From positions 1 to 11,873 of the forward strand of contig JAEXFF010000008.1 of NCBI GenBank assembly GCA_023400335.1: a stretch of 11,873 bases of DNA. The letters run 5' to 3'. The notes below the pieces were generated by a model. That model saw nothing but the letters and a program-made list of their open reading frames with translations. It did not search any database and had not been told where the DNA came from. The position numbers and the translations under genes were made by a program. Below are positions 1 to 8,085 of this stretch, in pieces (the stretch's first letter is position 1; each line of letters starts with the position of its first letter). Source of the DNA: Bacteroidota bacterium (lineage in GTDB: Bacteria; Bacteroidota; Bacteroidia; Bacteroidales; Marinifilaceae).

Positions 1-1
1 A

Positions 2-544
2 GACCAGGTCGTGCCCATGGTATATAAAAGCCGCACAAAATCCTGGAATGCCAGGGATGTAATTGAAGCTAGCCGTTTCGGATTGCCGGATACAGAACGT
101 ATGGTCGTGTTTTATATAAATGCAGGAGGCAATCCTGTCAAGTTCAGCGACAAAATATATGCCGGAGGAGTGCCGAAAAAGAGTTTTGATGCATTTAAAT
201 TGAATGCCATCAATAAAGGACAGACATTAGAGGTGAGTTGGGATGCTTTTTCTGAAACAGGAATTTATTACCGGGTAGAGGTTTTAAACGCGGATATGGA
301 TACGTCTAATCCGTATTTTGTGAGTGTTTTATACGCTAATATCAATAGTTTATCGATCACCAAAGATACAAAGACAAATGAGGATCTTCCCAACCGTATG
401 GGAGAATTGAAAAACGGGATGAATTATGTCGTTCGTTTGTCGGCTATTGTTTTAGAACCGGGGATCGACTATAATCATAAATTCAGTTATACTAATCTTC
501 AGTCCGTTACTTACGTAAAAAGGGCATTTGTCTGGGAAGACTGA
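2..544 (+). CDS. C-terminal part of an unrecognised protein (5' end outside window)
   Basis: The reading frame is open from base 2 to a TGA at 542-544 and has no stop before the left edge, so this is the last 180 residues of a longer protein. The GTG at 11 and ATG at 17 are internal codons, not credible starts. I do not recognise the family. Residues about 70-150 alternate polar and hydrophobic positions as in beta strands; a VSWDAF motif followed by YYRVEVLNAD, and later NYVVRLSAI, resembles a fibronectin-III or Ig-like sandwich. That fits the C-terminal domain of an exported Bacteroidota surface protein, but this is inference. There are no cysteines and no membrane segment in the visible part. 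Its last 34 bp overlap the 3' end of the convergent hydrolase gene, and no terminator hairpin is visible between them. Confidence 0.75.
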   Translation, partial: DQVVPMVYKSRTKSWNARDVIEASRFGLPDTERMVVFYINAGGNPVKFSDKIYAGGVPKKSFDAFKLNAINKGQTLEVSWDAFSETGIYYRVEVLNADMDTSNPYFVSVLYANINSLSITKDTKTNEDLPNRMGELKNGMNYVVRLSAIVLEPGIDYNHKFSYTNLQSVTYVKRAFVWED

Positions 545-1308
545 GAGAGGAAAGCGGAAAAGATTTCTGCGAGCGTTTCGGGTTGCTCAGCATGTATCCA
601 ATGGGAAGCACCCTGCACGGTTGTTATCCGGGCTGAGGGGAAATGTTTCTGAATAGAAGCAAAATCTTTTATATAAGGAGAATTTTCGCCTTTTACAAAC
701 AGGATCGGATGGGGATAGATCGCTTTTTCCCATGCGGCAGGATGAGTACGGAGGTTTTCCATATTTTGTTCCAGGATAAAGGGATCTGTTTTCCATTCGA
801 AATACTGATTCGTTTTTCTAATGTTTTTCAGGACTAACTGTACTAATTTTTCTTCCGGAAAATGTTGCTGGAGAGAGGAAATGAGTTCTTCCCTTTTGTT
901 AAATTCATTCAGCTTGGCTGACTTCATATAATGCAGTATCTGCTTGTGTTCTTCTGAGAGCTGATAAGTGACCGGAGCGATATCTACGACAATGGCTTTT
1001 TGTACAGAAGAAGGGTGGGTAAATAAGAGCTCCATAACAATTTTTCCTCCCATGGAGTGACCGATAATATGAGGGGGGACAGAAAGTTGCAGGCGGGCGA
1101 TAAATGCTCTGATATCTTCGCTCATGGAGGGGTAAGAATGTTCCGGATGATGTGGAGAACGCCCGTGATTCCGTAAATCCGGAAGAATGACCCGAAAGTG
1201 TTCGGCTAATAAAGAAGCTACTGGTAGCCAGTTTTCAGAAGCGCCCCACAAGCCGTGTAAAATAAGTAAAGGATACCCTTTCCCTTTTTCCCTGTAAAAT
1301 AATTGCAT
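511..1308 (-). CDS. alpha/beta-fold hydrolase, YbfF/ABHD11-like esterase
   Basis: A 265-residue protein, the usual size for a single-domain alpha/beta hydrolase. Visible motifs, in order, are the oxyanion-hole HG at 18-19 (HGLWG), the strand-4 region PDLRNHGRS at 43-51, and the nucleophile elbow GHSMGG with Ser85. An Asp follows at 109 in VVDIAP, then GENSPYI at 207-213, and the catalytic His236 in GASHWIHAEQP. The DIAP and NSPY motifs are typical of the E. coli YbfF / human ABHD11 branch, which cleaves short-chain and acyl thioesters in vitro; the physiological substrate is unknown. There is no signal peptide, so it is probably cytoplasmic. The ATG at 1306-1308 has no Shine-Dalgarno sequence. 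The gene lies 45 bp downstream of frdB in the same direction but behind a strong intrinsic terminator, so its expression may depend on read-through. Its end overlaps the convergent gene at 511-544. Confidence 0.9.
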   Translation of the reverse strand: MQLFYREKGKGYPLLILHGLWGASENWLPVASLLAEHFRVILPDLRNHGRSPHHPEHSYPSMSEDIRAFIARLQLSVPPHIIGHSMGGKIVMELLFTHPSSVQKAIVVDIAPVTYQLSEEHKQILHYMKSAKLNEFNKREELISSLQQHFPEEKLVQLVLKNIRKTNQYFEWKTDPFILEQNMENLRTHPAAWEKAIYPHPILFVKGENSPYIKDFASIQKHFPSARITTVQGASHWIHAEQPETLAEIFSAFLSQSSQTNALFT

Positions 1309-1325
1309 TTGCCGAAAAGTAAAGG

Positions 1326-1350
1326 AAAAAGCCGCCCGGAGGCGGCTTCT
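1326..1350 (-). terminator. Rho-independent terminator after frdB
   Basis: Read on the minus strand, an AAGCCGCC arm, a TCCG loop and a GGCGGCTT arm form an eight-pair stem with six G/C pairs, running into TTTTTCC. The stem starts 5 nt after the frdB stop codon. This is a textbook intrinsic terminator for the frd operon. It also sits directly in front of the hydrolase gene, with only 17 nt between the T-run and that gene's ATG. On the plus strand the hairpin is followed by the weaker TTCTTGTTT, so it may act poorly in the other direction. Confidence 0.88.
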
Positions 1351-1353
1351 TGT

Positions 1354-2115
1354 TTAGTCTTTTAATTTTGCTTTTAAGAATTCCCGGTTGAGTCGGGCGA
1401 TGTGTTCGATAGAGATACTCTTCGGACATTCTGCTTCGCAGGCGCCGGTATTGGTACAATTCCCGAAACCGAGCTCATCCATTTTAGCAACCATTGCTTT
1501 TGCTCTTCTGGCGGCTTCTATTTTCCCTTGGGGCAATAAAGCCAGTTGGGAAACTTTAGCGGCAACGAAAAGCATAGCGGAGGAGTTTTTACAGGTAGCG
1601 GCACAAGCTCCGCAGCCGATACAAGCAGCAGCGTCCATAGCTTCTTCTGCATTGTCGTTGGAGATGGGAATTGCATTTGCATCCGGTACACCTCCTGTAT
1701 TTACGGAAACATAACCTCCTGCCTGAAGAATTTTATCGTAAGCTTTCCGGTCGACAATAAGGTCTTTTATTACCGGGAAAGCTCCGCAACGCCAGGGTTC
1801 GATGGTAATTGTTGCTCCTTCTTTGAAGCGGCGCATATGTAATTGACATGTGGTTACATCATCATCAGGACCGTGTGCACGACCGTCAATAAATAAACTG
1901 CAGGTTCCGCAAATACCTTCGCGGCAATCGTGGTCGAAGGCTACCGGTTCTTTATTTTCGCTTACCAGCTGTTCATTCAGAATATCCAGCATTTCCAGAA
2001 ATGAAGTACCGGTAGAGATATTATGGACTTTATAGGTTTCAAATCCGCCTTTGGATTTGGCATCTTTCTGACGCCATACCTTAAGTGTTAGTTCTTTTAA
2101 TATTGTATCTGCCAT
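1354..2115 (-). CDS. frdB: Fumarate reductase/succinate dehydrogenase iron-sulfur subunit
   Basis: A 253-residue iron-sulfur subunit that carries electrons between the flavin in FrdA and the haems/quinol site of FrdC, on the cytoplasmic face of the inner membrane. The N-terminal plant-ferredoxin domain holds the [2Fe-2S] ligands in CREGICGTC (Cys64, 69, 72) plus Cys90. The C-terminal ferredoxin domain has [11 protein letters not shown] (Cys165, 168, 171, 175), then Cys220, Cys226 and Cys230 followed by Pro. By family analogy Cys165/168/171/230 bind [4Fe-4S] and Cys175/220/226 bind [3Fe-4S]. All cluster ligands are present, so the protein looks functional. The Cys72-Cys90 gap is longer than in E. 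coli FrdB; as I recall, this is normal for the single-cytochrome (Wolinella/Bacillus-like) branch. It is the last gene of frdCAB, 72 nt after frdA, and is followed at once by a terminator. Sequence alone cannot separate FrdB from SdhB; the anaerobic context favours fumarate reduction. Confidence 0.96.
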   Translation of the reverse strand: MADTILKELTLKVWRQKDAKSKGGFETYKVHNISTGTSFLEMLDILNEQLVSENKEPVAFDHDCREGICGTCSLFIDGRAHGPDDDVTTCQLHMRRFKEGATITIEPWRCGAFPVIKDLIVDRKAYDKILQAGGYVSVNTGGVPDANAIPISNDNAEEAMDAAACIGCGACAATCKNSSAMLFVAAKVSQLALLPQGKIEAARRAKAMVAKMDELGFGNCTNTGACEAECPKSISIEHIARLNREFLKAKLKD

Positions 2116-2145
2116 AACGGTTTTCTATTTATGATTTGTGACTGG

Positions 2146-2170
2146 GACAGCTGCCCGGGGCAGTTCTGTC
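2146..2170 (-). other. Intercistronic hairpin between frdA and frdB
   Basis: In the 72-nt gap between frdA and frdB, GACAG/CTGTC arms (2166-2170 with 2146-2150) stack on CTGCC/GGCAG arms (2159-2163 with 2151-2155). There is a two-base bulge at 2164-2165 and a three-base loop. This is a ten-pair stem, far more GC-rich than the sequence around it. No T-run follows on the minus strand, so it is not an intrinsic terminator. By analogy with other operons it could be an mRNA processing or stabilising element that sets subunit ratios; that is inference. Confidence 0.5.
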
Positions 2171-2187
2171 TTCGTCTGAATCCTCAA

Positions 2188-4128
2188 TTATTTATATGAG
2201 CGTTGAGTCAGTTCAACATTCTCGAATACCAGCTCTTCCTTGTGCAATTCCGGAGCTTTATTTTCACCTTTATATTCCCATATGGAAACATATTTATAGT
2301 GCTCATCGTCGCGTTTTGCTTCTCCATCGGGTGTGACAGATTCCAGACGGCAATGTCCTCCGCAGGATTCATTCCGGTCGAGAGCATCGTGAGCCATCAG
2401 GTCTGCTAATTCGATAAAGTCTGCTACACGGGCTGCTTTTTCCAGTTCATTGTTCATCGCAGAGAATTCACCTACTATACGCAAATCTTTATAGAATTCC
2501 GCTTTTAGTTCAGCAATCAACTGGATCGCTTTTTCCAATCCTTTTGCTTCCCGGGCCATACCAATGTAATCCCACATAATATGTCCCAATTGTTTGTGGA
2601 AGTGATCCGGTGATTTGGTTCCTTTGATATCGTATAATTTCCGCAGGCGTTCTGTAACATGTTTTTCTGCAGCTTCGAATTCCGGAGTGTTTGTCTGGAT
2701 CTTCGGAGTCTGAATTTCTTTTGACAGATAATCTCCGATAGTATAAGGAAGGATAAAATACCCGTCTGCTAATCCCTGCATCAAGGCGGAGGCTCCCAAA
2801 CGGTTGGCTCCGTGGTCCGAGAAGTTGCATTCACCTATGGAGTATAAACCCGGGATGGTTGTCATCAGGTTGTAATCTACCCAAAGTCCGCCCATAGAAT
2901 AGTGAATAGCCGGATAAATCATCATCGGATTGTGATAAGGATCAACGGCAGTGATCTTTTCATACATTTGGAACAAATTCCCATATCGTTTTTCTATGGT
3001 TTCGCGTCCCAATTGTTCAATTGCATATTTGAAGTCCAGGAATACGGCTTTACCTGTGTTATTTACGCCATAACCAGCGTCACATCTTTCTTTCGCAGCC
3101 CGGGAAGCGACGTCGCGGGGAACGAGGTTACCGAAAGCCGGATAACGGCGTTCCAGGTAAAAGTCGCGGTCTTCGTCTGGTATATCATTGGGGTTTAAAG
3201 TTCCGGCTTGTAATTTCTTTGCATCCTCTATTTTTTTAGGAACCCATACCCGTCCGTCATTACGCAGGGATTCTGACATCAGGGTCAGCTTGCTTTGTTG
3301 TTCTCCGTGTACCGGAATACAAGTCGGGTGGATTTGTACAAAACAGGGATTTCCAAAGTAAGCTCCTCTTTTATAGGCCTGCCAGGCAGCGCTTCCGTTA
3401 CATCCCATTGCATTGGTAGAAAGGAAGAATACATTTCCATATCCTCCGGTAGCTAGGACAACGGCGTGTGCTCCGAAACGTTCGATTTTTCCGGTCACCA
3501 GGTCACGGGCAATTATTCCTCTGGCTTTCCCTTCAACGACGACGATATCCAGTACTTCGTGACGATTATATACTTTAATTTTCCCTTTTTCGATCTGACG
3601 GTTCATGGCAGCATAACATCCTAATAGCAATTGCTGTCCCGTTTGACCGCGGGCATAAAAAGTACGGCTAACCAAGGCTCCTCCGAAAGAACGGTTTGCC
3701 AGAAGGCCACCATAATCGCGGGCAAAAGGAACTCCCTGTGCTACACATTGGTCTATGATCGCATTGCTCACTTCAGCCAAACGGTATACATTGGCTTCCC
3801 GTGCCCGATAGTCTCCCCCTTTTATCGTTTCATAAAATAATCTGAATACGGAGTCGTTATCATTGGGGTAGTTTTTGGCTGCATTGATACCTCCCTGGGC
3901 AGCGATAGAGTGTGCCCGGCGGGGAGAATCCTGATAACAAAAAGCAGTTACATTATATCCGAGTTCAGCAAGACTGGCTGCTGCCGATCCTCCCGCTAAT
4001 CCGGTACCTACCACGATGATATCCAATTTCTTTTTATTAGCCGGACTGACAACACCGATATGGGCTTTATGGTTTGACCATTTGTCTTTTAACGGTCCGG
4101 CAGGTATTTTAGCATCTATTATTGACAT
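2188..4128 (-). CDS. frdA: Fumarate reductase/succinate dehydrogenase flavoprotein subunit
   Basis: A 646-residue catalytic subunit that reduces fumarate to succinate using a covalently bound FAD; in gut Bacteroidales this is the terminal step of the succinate/propionate branch. A Rossmann dinucleotide motif lies at about 40-47 (VGTGLAGG). The FAD-linking His is His73 in [10 protein letters not shown]. Active-site residues recognisable from the family are His267 (QIHPT), Arg338 (LVPRDVASR), His409 (IHYSMGGL) and Arg443 ([10 protein letters not shown]). The C-terminal helical domain and the capping tail (NESCGGHCR onward) are intact. The length matches the Wolinella/Bacteroides branch rather than the shorter E. 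coli enzymes. The ATG at 4126-4128 has no Shine-Dalgarno sequence and lies 75 nt downstream of frdC. There is no Tat or Sec signal, so the subunit faces the cytoplasm. Sequence does not exclude succinate oxidation, but the neighbours form a complete quinol:fumarate reductase set. Confidence 0.97.
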   Translation of the reverse strand: MSIIDAKIPAGPLKDKWSNHKAHIGVVSPANKKKLDIIVVGTGLAGGSAAASLAELGYNVTAFCYQDSPRRAHSIAAQGGINAAKNYPNDNDSVFRLFYETIKGGDYRAREANVYRLAEVSNAIIDQCVAQGVPFARDYGGLLANRSFGGALVSRTFYARGQTGQQLLLGCYAAMNRQIEKGKIKVYNRHEVLDIVVVEGKARGIIARDLVTGKIERFGAHAVVLATGGYGNVFFLSTNAMGCNGSAAWQAYKRGAYFGNPCFVQIHPTCIPVHGEQQSKLTLMSESLRNDGRVWVPKKIEDAKKLQAGTLNPNDIPDEDRDFYLERRYPAFGNLVPRDVASRAAKERCDAGYGVNNTGKAVFLDFKYAIEQLGRETIEKRYGNLFQMYEKITAVDPYHNPMMIYPAIHYSMGGLWVDYNLMTTIPGLYSIGECNFSDHGANRLGASALMQGLADGYFILPYTIGDYLSKEIQTPKIQTNTPEFEAAEKHVTERLRKLYDIKGTKSPDHFHKQLGHIMWDYIGMAREAKGLEKAIQLIAELKAEFYKDLRIVGEFSAMNNELEKAARVADFIELADLMAHDALDRNESCGGHCRLESVTPDGEAKRDDEHYKYVSIWEYKGENKAPELHKEELVFENVELTQRSYK

Positions 4129-4203
4129 AGCGATTAATTTAGAATTTTTGATTTGATTTTTGTCCTCTCACTTGTATAAGCAAGGGGGCTGATTCCAATA
4201 TGT

Positions 4204-4887
4204 TTAGTTCCCGAATCCTGCCATAAAATACAGCGGAATAATACTGAAACCTACCGCGATGATGACGGCGAAGATGTAGCCCAAACCCCTCAAACGTTTT
4301 CTCCAGATATCGTTGGAAAAACCGATAGATTGGAAAGCTGACCAGAATCCGTGTGTCAGGTGAAGGCCTAACAGAATAGCTCCGGCAATGTACAAACCAC
4401 AATAAACAAGGCTGGATTTAAATAAACTGGAAACCAGTAAATAGGTGTTTTCCATCTCTACTCCGTCGACAACAACAGCTTCGAGATTACCTGTTACTTT
4501 GATGTTCCACCAGAAATTGTAAAGGTGAATCACCAGGAACACCAGCACTAAACCCCCTAAAATGTACATGTTGCGGGATGCCCATGTCGCATTCTGGCTT
4601 TGATTTCTCTGGGCATACTTAACCGGACGCGCTTTTCGGTTTTGCAAAGTAAGTATACTCGCCCAGATAATGTGAATCAAAAACCCGATTGCCAGGATTG
4701 GTTCAACAATTTTAATAACAGGGTTGGTAGCCATAAAATTTGCACCATGATTGAATAATTCTCCGCTGTTATCGAAAATCAGGAATAAATTTAGCGTCAG
4801 ATGGACGCATAAAAATGCAATCAGGAAAAGTCCGGATAAACTCATAATGACTTTTTTCCCGATGGAGGATGATAAGAAATTACTCAT
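4204..4887 (-). CDS. frdC: Fumarate reductase/succinate dehydrogenase cytochrome b subunit (b558 type)
   Basis: A 227-residue membrane anchor with five predicted helices at about 13-37, 57-80, 107-126, 155-180 and 203-222. This matches the single-subunit diheme cytochrome b of Wolinella and Bacillus complexes, where no separate FrdD/SdhD exists. Intramembrane histidines suited as haem ligands are His29 (helix 1), His72 (helix 2), His121 (helix 3) and His176 or His179 (helix 4, GLHLTHGF). It binds FrdAB and oxidises menaquinol. The fourth helix contains no acidic residue, unlike Wolinella FrdC. It is the first gene of frdCAB; the ATG at 4885-4887 lies about 40 nt downstream of the transcription start predicted from the -7 box at 4934-4941. 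The insert at about 127-150, between helices 3 and 4, is hydrophilic and probably a periplasmic or cytoplasmic loop. Confidence 0.93.
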   Translation of the reverse strand: MSNFLSSSIGKKVIMSLSGLFLIAFLCVHLTLNLFLIFDNSGELFNHGANFMATNPVIKIVEPILAIGFLIHIIWASILTLQNRKARPVKYAQRNQSQNATWASRNMYILGGLVLVFLVIHLYNFWWNIKVTGNLEAVVVDGVEMENTYLLVSSLFKSSLVYCGLYIAGAILLGLHLTHGFWSAFQSIGFSNDIWRKRLRGLGYIFAVIIAVGFSIIPLYFMAGFGN

Positions 4888-4933
4888 AATTAAGATTATT
4901 TATTAATAACTGGTTAAATTCTTTCTTCACATG

Positions 4934-4941
4934 CAAAAGTA
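4934..4941 (-). promoter_or_regulatory. Candidate -7 promoter box of frdCAB
   Basis: On the minus strand this reads TACTTTTG, an exact match to the Bacteroides primary sigma -7 consensus TAnnTTTG. It lies about 47 nt upstream of the frdC ATG. A clear TTTG -33 box at the usual 19-21 bp spacing is missing; TTAC (4967-4964) at 22 bp is the nearest candidate. The weak -33 could mean that an activator is needed, which is inference. The rest of the 177-bp gap (4888-5064) is AT-rich and shows no terminator for the gene upstream. Confidence 0.5.
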
Positions 4942-5064
4942 TCTTTTTTTCCTGATATTACCAGTAATCAATAAAGAAAAGTTTCCATAATAATAGATGA
5001 AATTCTTATTTCTGTATTGTATTATAAATCAGTTGTATATATTCCGATTTCAGCCAATTCTGTA

Positions 5065-8000
5065 TTATTGGAGTGGAACAGGTGCCGGCTTACGGATCGC
5101 TTTGTAAATAATTTCCTGAATTTTTGTCCGGATACTTTCTTCCGTTAGTTTGGTATTGAATTCATTGGGGTAAGTCCGGTTTGACAAAAATACATAAATA
5201 AGTTCATTGGACGGATCGGCCCAGACCATTGTACCTGTAAAACCGGTGTGTCCGAAGCTGCATGCCGGGGCACTTTTACAGGCCGGACTGTTTTTGGTCG
5301 TATCGGTTTCCGGTTTATCGAATCCCAGTCCTCTTCGGTTGGTGGGGGGAAAATCGGTTTTTTGCGTAAAAAGCCGTACGGTAGAAGGAGAGAAAAAGCG
5401 TTCTCCGCCATAACAACCTTGATTGAGATATATGGCCATGATTTTTGCCAGGTCTTCTGCTGTGGAGAAAAGACCGGCATGCCCGGCTACTCCTCCTAAT
5501 AGAGCGGCTGTCGGGTCGTGTACATAACCCTTAATCTCTGTTTTACGGTATAATTTGTCCACACTGGAGGGGATAATACGGGATGCGTTAAAGCGTTTGG
5601 CGGCCTCAAAGACTGTATTGTAAGCCCCTATTTTTTGGAAAAAATTTTCCCAGCAATAATGGTCCAACGTCTTTCCTGTGAGATTTTCTATGGCTTTTTG
5701 AAGGAGTATAAATCCTAAATCACTGTAAATATATTCTTTTTTAGGATTGAGTTCTGAATTCAGGATACAGCAAATGGTTGTGTCCCGGTAAGTTTTGCAA
5801 ATATATAAGCCGGGTGAAAGAGGTTCGTAATCCGGCAGAGGCTTACGTGAAAGTGTGCTGTCCCGGAAATGATAATTGGGATTGGCATAGAGCCGGTTTT
5901 TTAATTTCAGACTGTTTTGCGGAGTCGGCCTCACTGTAAAGAGTTGGCCTGAAAGAGCTTTTTTATCAATGGCGTGGGTAAAAGAGGGGACTATCGGTTT
6001 GAGACCGGCAGTATGTGTGAGAACTTCTTTTACTGTAATATTTTTTTTATCGGTTTCCTGTAAGGCGGGATAATAGCGGGCAAGAGGGGCATCTAACTGC
6101 AGTATACCTTCGTCGTATAGTTTCATAACAGCCGGTAATGTAGCTGCGATTTTGGTGACAGAGGCCACGTCATAAATATTCGTTGTTTTGTTTGGGGTCT
6201 GACGGGCATAGGTATGATAGCCGAAGGCTTTATTATAAACGATGTATCCGTTTTTGGCAACCAGTACTTGGCAACCCGGTGTCGCTTTCATATGAATAGC
6301 CCGTTTGCAAAGGGAATCTATCGCTTCTAATTGTCCTGAAGAAAGTCCGCACATTTCCGGAATACTGTAGCCTAAGCGGGTCTTGGGGGTAGAGATGCCG
6401 CTGCCGGCGGGATAAGCCGGCGAAATTTCCACTGGTAAACGGCCGTTTACCGGTATGCCCCCGAAGATAGCCTGAGCGGCGTACTGACGCGAATACAAAT
6501 GATCTTCATAATTGATTAACAGGGCATCTATAGGAAGATCCACATAAGATTTCAATCCGTAAGGAATTCCGGGATGACAGAGAATAATCCTTTTCCCTTT
6601 GAGTTGCCCGATAAGCTGGGCAAGACGGGGGGTATATCCAAAATTCCGGGAAGTCAGGTTGGAAGCTTTACTATTGTATAGGATAATACAATTATAAGAA
6701 GTCAATTTTTTGACCAATTCATTTATTTCTTCTACAGAAGGTTTTTCACCCGTTTGAAAATGTTCGATTTTTTCATAGTAATCCAGAGTCGTCTGAAAAT
6801 GATTGAGTTTTTTCCCTCCGAAATTTACACAGGCTAAGCGGAGAGTGTCCAGTCTTTTCAACGGGAGCAGATCCGCTTCGTTTTTTATTAACGTGATGGC
6901 CTGTTTGTAAAGTTCTTGTTTTAAAGCGAAATCTTCCGTTGTATTTAAGCGGGACCATAAACCTTCGGTTCGGACTTCCCGGGGACGGGGAGAAACGTAT
7001 TGGTATTTGGCCAGCAAAATCTTCCGGCATTTTTGGTCGATATCTTCCTGCCGGATCAAACTATCTTTGAGGGCTTGTTTAATGTGGGAGACCGCTTCTT
7101 CCAGGTTTTGAGGAAAAAGTAAAACATCATTTCCGGCCATTAAAGCCTCCACTTCTGCTTCTCCTGTTTCCCGCTCCTGCAATACTCCTTTCATATTCAG
7201 GGCATCGGTAAAACACAATCCCTGGTAGCTTAGGGAATCCTTCAGGAAATGCCCGATGATCTGAGGGGAGAGAGAGGCCGGAAGTCCGTTGGTGTCTAAA
7301 GCATTTACGTTCAGGTGGGCAATCATCAGTGCCGGAATATGCTGGGGAATCAACTTTTTAAAAGGATAAAGTTCAATCGAATCCAAACGGGCCCGGTTGT
7401 GATTTATTGCAGGAAGAGCTTTATGTGAATCCGTGTCTGTATCTCCATGCCCGGGGAAATGCTTCACAACGGGCAATATATGACGGGATAAGGAGCCTTC
7501 TACATACATTTTTGATTTCCGGTATACATTCTCCCGTTCTTCGCCGAAAGAACGCATCCCAATTACCGGATTATTGGGATTGTTATTGATGTCGGCAACC
7601 GGAGCAAAATTAATATGTACCCCCATAATCTCACAATGCCGGGCAATACGGGCTCCCAGCTGAAAAATCAACGAATCATCAGCTACAGCTCCGGCAATCA
7701 GCATTCGCGGAAATACCATGGCCGTTTGTAACCTCCATCCGATGCCGTGTTCCGCGTCCATTCCGATCCACAAAGGATAGGTTGATTCTTTCTGGAAACG
7801 GTTTGTCATTTCTGCCTGCCGTACCGGTTCGCCTTGGAAAAAGATGACCCCTCCGACATGGAACTTTTGAATGAGTTTGCTGAGCTGGTCTTCGTAATCT
7901 TTGTCTTTATTGCTATAAGCAGCAATCATAAATAATTGTCCGATTTTTTCCTCTAAAGACATAGATGTAAGCGCCTTGTCCGTCCAGGTTTCGGCTTCGG

Positions 8001-8076
8001 AAGATTGGGCAAAGGCTGTAGAAAAAGAAAAAAGAAAAGCTAAAACGATTATAAATATTTTGTTTAAACTCATCAT
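5065..8076 (-). CDS. Exported GH3 beta-N-acetylhexosaminidase fused to a beta-lactamase-fold hydrolase (NagZ-AmiE-like)
   Basis: Counted from the ATG at 8074-8076 the protein has 1,003 residues. A Sec signal peptide (about 1-23) ends in STAFAQ, giving export to the periplasm or beyond. The N-terminal GH3 barrel (about 30-360) has the NagZ signature KHFPGHG (205-211) with DSH (216-218), which supplies the unusual His/Asp acid-base pair, and the nucleophile Asp291 in FTDALNMKG. A GH3 alpha/beta sandwich domain follows (about 380-550). The C-terminal domain (about 580-990) is a class-C beta-lactamase/serine hydrolase: SxxK at Ser639-Lys642 (SVTK), YSD at 784-786 in the YxN position, and HTG at 943-945 in the KTG position. 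Established knowledge: in Bacillus subtilis, NagZ removes GlcNAc from muropeptides and the beta-lactamase-family amidase AmiE then splits MurNAc from the peptide. I infer that this fusion does both steps; the C-terminal activity could instead be an esterase or DD-peptidase. The start is uncertain: an in-frame TTG at 8083-8085 lies 4 nt after a strong GGGAGG, while this ATG lies 13 nt after it and another ATG follows at 8073. Confidence 0.9.
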   Translation of the reverse strand: MMSLNKIFIIVLAFLFSFSTAFAQSSEAETWTDKALTSMSLEEKIGQLFMIAAYSNKDKDYEDQLSKLIQKFHVGGVIFFQGEPVRQAEMTNRFQKESTYPLWIGMDAEHGIGWRLQTAMVFPRMLIAGAVADDSLIFQLGARIARHCEIMGVHINFAPVADINNNPNNPVIGMRSFGEERENVYRKSKMYVEGSLSRHILPVVKHFPGHGDTDTDSHKALPAINHNRARLDSIELYPFKKLIPQHIPALMIAHLNVNALDTNGLPASLSPQIIGHFLKDSLSYQGLCFTDALNMKGVLQERETGEAEVEALMAGNDVLLFPQNLEEAVSHIKQALKDSLIRQEDIDQKCRKILLAKYQYVSPRPREVRTEGLWSRLNTTEDFALKQELYKQAITLIKNEADLLPLKRLDTLRLACVNFGGKKLNHFQTTLDYYEKIEHFQTGEKPSVEEINELVKKLTSYNCIILYNSKASNLTSRNFGYTPRLAQLIGQLKGKRIILCHPGIPYGLKSYVDLPIDALLINYEDHLYSRQYAAQAIFGGIPVNGRLPVEISPAYPAGSGISTPKTRLGYSIPEMCGLSSGQLEAIDSLCKRAIHMKATPGCQVLVAKNGYIVYNKAFGYHTYARQTPNKTTNIYDVASVTKIAATLPAVMKLYDEGILQLDAPLARYYPALQETDKKNITVKEVLTHTAGLKPIVPSFTHAIDKKALSGQLFTVRPTPQNSLKLKNRLYANPNYHFRDSTLSRKPLPDYEPLSPGLYICKTYRDTTICCILNSELNPKKEYIYSDLGFILLQKAIENLTGKTLDHYCWENFFQKIGAYNTVFEAAKRFNASRIIPSSVDKLYRKTEIKGYVHDPTAALLGGVAGHAGLFSTAEDLAKIMAIYLNQGCYGGERFFSPSTVRLFTQKTDFPPTNRRGLGFDKPETDTTKNSPACKSAPACSFGHTGFTGTMVWADPSNELIYVFLSNRTYPNEFNTKLTEESIRTKIQEIIYKAIRKPAPVPLQ

Positions 8077-8085
8077 GACACTCAA

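Noticed and set aside
1314..1321. TACTTTTC (minus) as a promoter for the hydrolase
   Set aside because: It is one base off the -7 consensus, has no -33 box, and would place the transcript start on the ATG.
4139..4402. Minus-strand frame of 87 codons at the end of frdC
   Set aside because: It is an out-of-frame shadow of frdC, which has full family motifs in its own frame.
4204..4887. Missing fourth subunit (FrdD/SdhD) as a deletion
   Set aside because: The five-helix cytochrome b with four candidate haem-ligand histidines is the normal single-anchor form of this branch.
5054..5071. CCAAT/ATTGG inverted repeat at the GH3 stop codon as a terminator
   Set aside because: The stem has only five pairs with an eight-base loop, and no T-run follows on the minus strand.
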